A stretch of DNA of 64,000 nt from Annona cherimola (Eukaryota; Streptophyta; Magnoliopsida; Magnoliales; Annonaceae), in contig CM059973.1 of assembly GCA_030490835.1 (NCBI GenBank), positions 62,066,008 to 62,130,007 of the forward strand. The letters run 5' to 3'. The notes under the pieces were generated by a model. That model made no database searches and had not been told where the DNA came from. It saw nothing but the letters and a program-made list of their open reading frames with translations. A program made the translations under genes and the position numbers. Numbering within the stretch: the first letter of the stretch is position 1; every line of letters begins with the position of its first letter. Positions 54,960 through 64,000 of this stretch are shown piece by piece.

Positions 54960-56573
54960 ATGGCACCCAAATCGACTACCAAACTTCCTAAATTAGCCGT
55001 TTCCAAGCCTTCTCTAAGGTCGGTACCCAGACAATCCGGATCTCAAACTAAGGAGGAAATTCCTAGGAGGCAAAGAATCTCATCCAAACGAGCAAGGGAG
55101 GAGCCTTCCACATCTACGGGATGAAGGGTCTGATTCCAAGCTGGGACTCCAACTACATCTGCTCCAAGAGAGGAGGAATTATAGACCTCCGACAGTTTCA
55201 AAACTGGGGCTAGGAGAAAGGGTACCCCGACACCTAAAGGCCAAGTTCTAAAGATGCCCACTACCTACTTCAAAACAGAACGACAACATAGCCGGTTCTA
55301 CCTACATTTTTATGAGCGTAAGATTTTTGTGCCAAAGATTATTGATTTCAAGTTCTTACGCGATTATGAGTTTGGCACCGAGGAATTACTTGATTATCAG
55401 GGTTGGAATAGCCTTCTAAAGGAGAATGACTAAATATACCCATATTTGACTAGGTTGTTCTATTACTTATGGGATCAGGAGAATTATTGCACCTATGTCA
55501 AAGGGGTTGAGTTGAATCTTGGAACTACTGGGGTACCTAGCAGAGACAATGCTATTTTTCAAGTTAGTCGAATTTTACATGTCCAGCATGAGGATGAGCC
55601 ACTGCCTGCCAATCTATCTATGAGTCAAATGTATAATCAACTCACCAGAAGCAACAAGTACCATCCGGGAATCAAATTTCTACATTATATGGACTTGTCT
55701 CCACAGCTGCGTATTCTCTGGCTTCTCATTGCACATTGTATTTACCCAAAGGGAGGAGGACGCAATCAACTGAATCCCCAAAAAGCTAAGATCTTGTGGA
55801 AAGTAGTCAATAGAGTGAGAGTCAGTCTTCCTAGGCTATTCATTGAGGCCTTAGAGTTGAAAAAGGATAATCCTCGAGGAGTCTTGCCATATGGGACTTG
55901 AATCACAAAGATTCTCGAGTTTTATCACGTAGATATTGAAGGGGAGCCCTATGAAGTCCTAAAGCCAACCAACGCCATCAACAGAGCATTACTGACTCTG
56001 ATGAAGATAGATGTGGAAGCCTTTATGGGCACAAAGGCTCCACGAGATGATGGGAGGCGATATCCCTGAGCCTCAGGATGCCCCAGCACCTCCACCTGAG
56101 GTGGCTCGATCTGAGGGGGAGCAACCGGCTCTAACACCACAGGCCCCTGCCTCGCCAGCTTCACATGCCTCCTACTCACCCATGGATCATGTGCACCTGA
56201 TCCATCTGATAGACCACAGGCTCACGAATCTTTCACTCAGGCCATTCTCAAGAGGTTGGATCATATGGAGGATCGAATTGGTCAGGAGTTGGGCAATATT
56301 ACTACGGCCTTGATGGAAATTCACTTCAAGCAACGCAGGCTAGAACGGGAAGTGAAGAAAGTTAGATATCATCTTGCCTCGGGAGGCCATAGAGATCATG
56401 TTCCTGACATAGACCCTTTCTAGGAAGAATCAGTGCAATCCACGGTTCAACGGCCGTCCACACTTGTCTATTCCTCTGCCCATATTCGTCCTACTCCATC
56501 CACTTTTCAATCACCCTATCCTATATCTGCTTTTCAATTTCACAAATCTTGGTTTCCCTACTTACATCTTTGA
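54960..56573 (+). pseudogene. Third ORF (PF20167-like), copy B
   Basis: Same architecture and same inactivating stops and frameshifts as 24521-26134. Two substitutions separate the copies: position 55408 (A against C, in the GW-containing motif) and 56210 (T against A). The shared defects show that the ORF was already dead before duplication. Confidence 0.75.
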
Positions 56574-56952
56574 CCGATTGACAAAAAGGGGGAGAACGGG
56601 TTGAGTTTACGAAGTATATGTGACTTTTTGTATGGGTTGGGTAACATGTTTTTAGGATTTTAAGTTTTTGAATTCATATACAACTAGAAATGAATTTCAT
56701 TTTTTGTGAATGACTTGGTATTATGAAGTTACTTTATGATGTTGTGTTATGAAATAATATCTTGCACTTGAATAGATTGTTAAGTTTGGATATGAATATG
56801 TTGATTCCAAGTGGTATGTATTCATTAAAACTAAAAATGGTTCATATCGATTGAATTTGTATAAAATAGTGATGTGATTGAATCTATATGAATTACGATA
56901 TGTTTAAAATGTGTTTTGAAAAGTTCAAACTCAAATTGTTTTGTCAATCATC

Positions 56953-56966
56953 AAAAAGAAGGAGAT
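56953..56966 (+). promoter_or_regulatory. Polypurine tract, copy B
   Basis: AAAAAGAAGGAGAT next to the copied 3' LTR. Confidence 0.8.
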
Positions 56967-58362
56967 TATTAGAAACAATTGACAAATTAAGCAATGATCG
57001 TGTTTTGATGATTAAACAAGCTCAATTTTAGTTAAACAAGGCACTAATGACATTTCTCTGAGTGTTTGTAAAGTTTCATAATATGAAAATGAATTTTAAC
57101 AGGTCAAATCGATTTTCAAGTCGACTCAGGCATCGACTTAGGTCAAGTTAATCCTCAAATCGACTCCAGATGCGACTTCAAATGCGATTTTATGGCTAAC
57201 GCCGAAATTGGGGATCAAGAGCTGCCAAAGTCGCACTCGAAGTCGACTTCGCATGCGACTTAGGTGAAGTCGCAAATCAAGTCGACTCCATATGCGACTT
57301 CAAATGCGATTTTATGGCCAGTGCTGAAATTGGGGAGCAAGAGCTGCCGAAGTCGCACTCGAAATCGACTTCGCATGCGACTTAGGTGAAGTTACAAACC
57401 AAGTCAACTTCAAATGCAACTTGATTACTAGAAAACTCGAAGTTGAAGATCTAAGGCGACTTCAGCAGAAACTCAATTAAAACTTGAGTCAAGTCGAAGA
57501 CGAAGTAGACTCCACATGCGACTTGGGTTGAAGCTGAAGATAAAGTCGATGCTATCTAGAACTTCGAGCTGACAAAGGCCGAAGTCGCACCCGAAGTCGA
57601 CTCCGATACACAACTTGGACAAATTCGCAAGACAAGTCAACTCCACATTCGACTTGGGTTCGTAACGGTTAGAAATATTCGAAAGTTGGCGCATTTAATG
57701 CGCGCCACCTACTTCCAAACATTTGAATACCCTCCTCATTTATTTAAGGCATTCAAGATAGACGTTGAGGATAGCTGAAACTTTATTAATTGAGCACAAC
57801 TCCCATCTCTAAGTGTATTAAGTGATCAAGCCAACATCCTGATAAAGAACTTTGCACTCAAACCGTCAAGAGCTACTTGCTGAATCATTTAGTCTTCTCC
57901 ACAAATTCTTCTCCGCGCTGAATCTGCCTCTATACAACAATAACTTGTAGAAACTCTCTTTCTTACTTTTCCTATTGTATTGCACTTGATTTAGTATTGG
58001 AGGCTAAGGTCAAGTGAAAGCAAAGTAGTGTGATTGGAGTGATACTCATCACCTACTTGTGCTAAGTCTGTATTAAGCCCTCTAAAGCTGTGAATCTAGA
58101 AGAGAGCAGAGGCTCTATTGTATTTGGTGAAATACATAGTGGAACCCAAGTCACAACAGTGTGATCTTGGAGGAGTAAAGTAGGGAAGGTTGTCCCAAAC
58201 CACTATAATTTATATGTTCTGTTTGCTGCTCTTAAATTTCTATTTTATTTGCTTCAAGGGGCTAGACCATAATAGGGGCTATATCCAAGATTATCTAAAA
58301 GAATTTTATAAACTCAATTCACCCCTCCTCTCTTGGGTTAAGCCATAAACTCAGGACCAATA
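56967..58362 (+). repeat. 3' LTR of element 2, copy B
   Basis: Copy of 26528-27923, including the hairpin array (57102-57661) and the mutated termini. The single GATGG at 58363-58367 has no partner at the left, since the 5' half of the element was not copied. Confidence 0.92.
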
Positions 58363-58367
58363 GATGG

Positions 58368-59982
58368 TTGGCAAAATGTGAAAGTGGATGGTGTAATAGA
58401 GACATTTGAATGACACTCTTGTAGTTAGGGTGGTCAAGAACCGTATTTTCTATTTGTGTATGCCTAAGCAACTAAATGCTCCATTGGTTAATGTTCAATC
58501 CATCAACCAATAACAAACCTAGTAAGTGGAGATCAATGAAGGGATTGTTGACTATATTGACAACCTTAGAAGTAGACATGGTTAGTCACTATGACCTCTG
58601 ATTCCATATGATAGTTTATCCTCCCATCACAATAAGTGAAGACATTGAAAGTGGACATGTGCAATCATTTTGAACCCTCATAAATGGTGAAAAAGGTGGA
58701 GGTGAATATGTTGGTCACTTTGATTCCTAGGAGGAATTGAAATTACACAGGCGGATGTGTATGATCATTTTGATCCCTAAAAAGTATGGAGGTAAACATG
58801 CTTGATCACTTTGATCCCCCAAATAAAATGAAACGGTAGAGTCGAACATGTTTAGTTGTTTTGACCATTACAGATGGAATTAAATAGATGTGAAAATACC
58901 ACATATTTTAGGTAACCCATTATGAAAGGATGTTGTGTACTTTGAGCTATAAAGTACCACACATTTAATAGATGTCATATGAAGACTTTGTTACCCATTA
59001 CAATTGATGGAATGACATATAATCTGACTTTTAATGAAAAAGAAACATGCCACATAGCTATAGAAGAGACACAATTTGAGGTGTGACCTAAAAGTGAATT
59101 CGAGTATTGATAAAGTAGTCATAATAGGGATGTTGCTACTCCATGTTATGTTTCGCCTACCTGTGTGAACCAAATATGAAAAAGAGACTTATAACATATC
59201 CATAAATGGAAATATAACTTGAGGTGTAACCCATACATGAATTTGAAGAGGAAGTTTGATAAAGTAGTCGTGATGGAGATATTGCTACTCTATAACGGAT
59301 GTAACCTATTTATAAAGGTTAGGAATCGATATGAATATGAAATGAGTGTTGCATGTTGCGCAATAGTAGGAAACAAAGTGTAAAACTGTAAGAATTAGAT
59401 CCTGACGTAAATAGGATGGTAGCATACATAAAGGTGATGTCAGTCCTTATGATGAAAATATGTATAAGGGAGATTTCAGCTCATTACTTTGCCTATTTGT
59501 TAAGGCTAAAGTTTGGAACATGACATGAATAATTAGATTAATTTGCAAATACAACTGGAGTGCATGAATGAGATACCACCTCCTGTGGCAGTGGCATTCG
59601 TGAGGGGCGATGACATCCCTCTACTTAGTTTATTTCTAAAGGTTAAAGCTAGCTGGGCTTGAAACTTGACATAAAGGTTGAACAAGTAAGGTTGTACTAG
59701 ATATGAAGGGAAAACTAGCCATTGAGATATGGTCTAGTTTTGATCAAGGTTAAATTAACTTGACATGGAGTAGGGCCGGAATAACCGGTTGACTAGTTGT
59801 GATGGAGGTTAAAATCCATGTGAAGTCTTGACCAAACTAACTGAAAAAGTCTAGATTTGAATATGTTTGACTATGTTAGAGTTTAAACTTCAGGTTAAAG
59901 GTTAAGAATTGACTAGATTTGACCAGTTTGGCTAAAGGTGGAACTCAATATGTAAATTGGTCCCATTTATGTAAATTGATTT
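58368..59982. other. Intergenic DNA with degenerate array, copy B
   Basis: Copy of 27929-29543, with the degenerate tandem array at 58559-58879. No ORF. Confidence 0.5.
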
Positions 59983-59987
59983 GATGC

Positions 59988-62836
59988 TACTGAATGAAGA
60001 GCTAAATAAGGCAATATAGCTTGTATAAATATAATGATAGATTTTGCATTTATATGACACTCATTGCTTGTAACGAGTTGTAAATGAGCTGTTAACTTGC
60101 TGTAAATAAATTATAAATTAAAAAAGAACTCGAAGGCCTCAAGGTATGAGAGAAAAGGGCTTTCACCATAGAGTAGGGTGCTCCAAACCATGTAAGTCAT
60201 TATGTTTGTGTTGTTGTGTCTTTTGTGTGCTTTATTCCAACATGGTATCAAAATAGCCTCTGTATTAATTTCTTATAGTGTTGTTGGTAGTTTGATTTTA
60301 TTGAGCAATTTGGAGCAACCTTACTATCTTCCTAGATCGCCTTAGAAATTTTCTCTCATTCTTCCATTCCATAGCCATGAGTACATATGGCATTCATTCA
60401 CAATATGCTTTTCCTCAAATAAAAACACCTCTAACGTGTCCACACATTAATGTCTACGGTCCACCATCATGCAAGGTGCTTGTGCTTATGCATGTAACTA
60501 ATGTCCTATTGCCTCTGTTATTTCCATATGAAAAGAAAATCCTTGTTGCCATCATTTTCATTTTATTCCTTTTTCTGAGCACCTCAGCACATTCCACCAC
60601 TTGGTGCAATTTTTTGGAGTTTATTTCATGTGATCTAACGTGTTATGTCACCTTCTACAACCCACTAAAGGAAGTGTGACATATAAAGCATCCGCTGTCA
60701 TCCAATTGCTAGAATTTGCATTGAAAATTTCTTTACTAGATACTAAGTTCTTGCTTCCAACAAATTGGTCATCACTTCTCATCTTCTTTTGATTTGACTG
60801 CCTATATTTCTGTCAATGCCTATTTCTAGCATCATGAAACTACTACTACTCATCTTCTCTATATTGCAGCAATTTATCTTCTCAAAATTTGGTTGCTTAC
60901 ATCTTCGTATCAGCCATTTTTAAGCTTCTAGGTTGCATCTGTGGAGGCAATTAGCATTCGCCAAAAAAGGAAAATCCATAGCTGAAATACAAATAAGAAC
61001 TTGCTCATGCTAAACAAAATTTGAAAAGCATATGATGAACATTTGAGACATATGGAAAGAGATGGGATGAACTAAGACAATATTGACCCCCAGCTGAAAG
61101 GGTTACAAAATATTTAACATTGGAAGAGCAAGATCGAGTTTTTCAACTACTTGTTAGTCTTAAACTGGAATATAGGATTCGACAAAAATCATTATGAGTG
61201 CTCCCTTAGATTTATTTTCCTTTGTCTATGCTATTATATAACAAAAAGAAATTTAAAAAAAGGTCATACACTCAGATAGTAGATCAAGGGAAGAAACCAA
61301 TGAAAATCATGCTCTTATTATAAAAATTGAAAAGTAATGTAGTACTATGAGTAAAAGTTCAGTTTTCATAAGAGGTAGAGGGCGAGGGAGAGACACTCGT
61401 CCTATTCTTTACTGTGATCATTATAATAAATCAAGACACTATAAAGATTGTTGCTGGACTCTGTATCTCCAATTACAAGGAAATGAAACTAAAAATGCAA
61501 ATAATAGAATACTTTCTCCCATTAGCTTGTAAATTGTAAAACCCTTAAAGAATTTATTTATAAACCATATTATTGAAGAGACTATTTTTAAAATTTACCA
61601 AAATCCTAATAATCGGCTCATATCTTCTATCCCATTCACAAATAGTGGCTATTGTTTGAAAGGAAACATAAAAAAAGAGAAAAATGGAAGAAGAGAAGGG
61701 AGAAGAGACAGGAGAAGGAGAAGGGGGATTTGAATGGTGGGTTCCTACATTGGTAGAGTAGAATTTAAGAAGTGGGTTTCTCTTTGAAAGAGTTTGGAAT
61801 TTGAAAATTTTAGGGAAAAATAGGTAAAATTTATTCTTAATTTTTCTTTCATTTCTCTTATGTATTTTATTCAATTAACATATTATGATTATTTGTGAAT
61901 AGTTTAGCATGGATTTGTGGTGTTAGAATTAGGAATTTTACAACTTTTTTATTGGTATGAATTATAAAACCTAGGAGGATAGAAAAATGGATTTTTCTAT
62001 GGGAATAAATATAAGTATAAAACCTGAATGGATAATTTTAGAATAATATTTTATTATAAAATACAATAATTAATTTTAAAATTTTGAAAGCATGTAGAAG
62101 ATGAGTGTCTCTAGATAAGTGTTTAGGATTTGAAAATGATAAAATTGGTATTTTCGAGGATAAAATTAAAGGAAATAATGTTTGGGGATGTTTGTTTCCA
62201 CTAAGAATTTTTTAAACTAACAATTTTCACTATCCACGACTACCCTATTTTTTAATTATTTCTCCGCATCTTTCTATATAGCTATCGTACTTTTTAATTA
62301 TGTCTAAACAACTACTAGTAGGATAGAAAAAGGATTTTTCTATGGGGATAAATATGAATATAAAACCTAAATGGATAATTTTAGAACAATATTTTATTAT
62401 AAAATACAATAATTATTTTTAAAATTTTGAAAGCATGTAGAAGATGAGTGTCTCTAGATAAATGTTTAGGGTTTGAAAATGAGAAAATTGGTATTTTGGA
62501 GGAGGATAAAATTAAAGGAAATAATGTTAGGGGATGTTTGTTTCCACTAAGAATTTTACAAACTAAAACTTTTCAATCTAAAAATTTTCACCATCCATGA
62601 CTACCCTATTTCTTAATTATTTCTCCACATATTTCTATATAACTATCATACTTTTAATTATGTCTACACAACAACCTATATAACTATCCAGTCTATTTTT
62701 ACTTTATTCTCTTTACTTTTCATTATCACCCATATCATATCATATCAATTTTCTCCTATTTCAAAAATTTGTACATAAAAAATTTTCATTTAAAATTTTT
62801 ATCACTTTCAAAATACAACCTTAAAATATTATTTAA

Positions 62837-62867
<31 letters not shown>

Positions 62868-64000
62868 TTAATATATATTAAAAGTGGAAAAGACATTAGT
62901 GTCTTATTGATCCTCAACTTGGAGATTTAGAAATCCTCAAGTAGGGTTTTTCTACTTTGATTTGGATACTTATGGATGTTTATTTATTATGAGCGTGAAT
63001 GTTTTGGGATGATTTAGACGTTTTATTTAAAATTTTTGTGAAAATTCCTTTCTTGAGATGTATGATTTTCATGACTTTAATATTTAATTGAGTCGAGTAG
63101 TTTAAGAAATCATTTTGAAATAACAATGGCTTTATCATAATTTCTAAATTAATTAAATTATTTGATGTGAGGAATATATTTTAGAATGAATACATGAGCA
63201 TAAGCATGATGGATGAGTACATTGTTACATGTTGAGCATAACATATGAATGATGATTATTCGAATGGGTTGGAGATGAGGAGAGCCATGGTGTACCTCGA
63301 TATAATCATGTGAAATGCTTTAATGGTTGTAAGTCTACAGGGCATCGAGGGGACTTGGATGAGGATGATGAATATTTGCATTGCATAAGCATTTGGAGCA
63401 TGGTTGCTTACATGAGTATGGATTGAATGAGCATATATATTTGTGAGATTTTGATATTTTGAGCTATTTTCTTAGCGTGATATTTAAATGCTTTAATATT
63501 TGAATTGTTATTGTACTTGTTGAGTTGGCCCTAACTCACGCTTTATCATGTTAATGTTTTTAGATGATAGGGTTGAGGTGGGAGCTCAACATGGAGTTGG
63601 TGCTTAGATGAGAATGAGGAGGGATCCCAATCTATCAAGTCATACATGAATTAGCTTCCTGATTAATAGGAAATCAAACTCGACATTTTCTTTGATGTGC
63701 AAACGAGTGAAGTAGTTAAGACTTCTTTTGTAAAAACTAATTTTACCAAGGAGTTGACGTATAGTTGATAATGATGGTAAGTTAGAGGAGATTTGGATGA
63801 GTTATTCTATTGAGCTTTCCTATTTCTATTTTATGTGTTATAATAGATTGTATAATATAAGTATGCTTTTACAAGGTGGTTCCATCTAGGAGTGCAACTA
63901 AGCTGGGTCGAGTCCAAATCCAGCCCACCGAACTCAAAGTCAAAAGGTGCTTGAACTTGCTTTTTTTAGAACCCAAACATGTGAAACTTGATTTATAAAT
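59988..64000 (+). mobile_element. Short-LTR copia element, copy B (cut by the window end)
   Basis: 5' LTR at 59988-60242, mutated PBS at 60243-60254, gag remnant at 61040-61532, 344 bp tandem duplication at 61976-62667, TAT microsatellite at 62840-62866, and the first 114 bp of the hAT-like insert from 63887. All match copy A. Confidence 0.8.

Larger units (their letters stand above)
53990..64000 (+). repeat. Segmental duplication, copy B (of 23551-33561)
   Basis: It starts with TTCTTTATTATATTTAAC inside the element 2 reverse transcriptase and continues to the window end at a constant offset of 30439. Unrelated sequence lies before the junction. It carries, in order, RT/RNase H, the third ORF, the 3' LTR, flanking DNA, and the 5' part of the short copia element. 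Confidence 0.97.

Overview
This window is nuclear DNA of a flowering plant. The signs are Ty1/copia and Ty3/gypsy retrotransposons primed by initiator methionine tRNA, plant-type MITEs, a tRNA-derived SINE, a plant NF-YC gene and a split gene for a secreted cysteine-rich (defensin-like) peptide. The GC-rich, intron-free NF-YC coding region would fit a monocot, but I cannot name the species. Almost everything else is mobile DNA, much of it nested and mutated.

Layout. 1-1651 is unrecognised degenerate DNA. 1652-14252 is a solo LTR (plus strand, target duplication GTAAG). A full-length SIRE-like copia element on the minus strand (element 1, 3075-14041, target duplication GAGTG, nearly identical LTRs) has inserted into it. 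Element 1 carries a 2.4 kb tandem duplication of integrase, reverse transcriptase and RNase H. 14258-17750 is AT-rich with a possible old LTR. 17756-27923 is a second, older SIRE-like element on the plus strand (element 2, target duplication GATGG) with an extra third ORF after pol. 29549-35128 is a decayed copia element with 250 bp LTRs, holding a tandem repeat and a hAT-like insertion.

35886-36590 is the one clearly intact, conserved gene: the NF-YC subunit of the CCAAT-binding complex. Directly after it lies a Pack-MULE-like element (36773-38955, perfect 9 bp target duplication). It carries a frameshifted copy of a host gene fragment and is itself hit by a 611 bp hAT MITE. 40525-41585 is a broken gypsy integrase. 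44482-45574 is a two-exon gene for a secreted peptide with eight cysteines after its signal peptide. Remnants of a paralogue (first exon, second exon and 3' flank) are spread over 50.7-53.8 kb, separated by later hAT, SINE and MITE insertions.

53990-64000 repeats 23551-33561 almost base for base (offset 30439; I noticed two substitutions). It begins abruptly inside the reverse transcriptase of element 2, so it is either a very recent segmental duplication or an assembly duplication.

The most unusual structure is in the SIRE-like LTRs. They hold dense arrays of hairpin-forming units (AAGTCGC, AAGTCGACTT, GCGACTT) followed, just before the promoter, by a conserved palindrome GCGCATTTAATGCGC. 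The same motifs recur in otherwise diverged LTRs of both elements.
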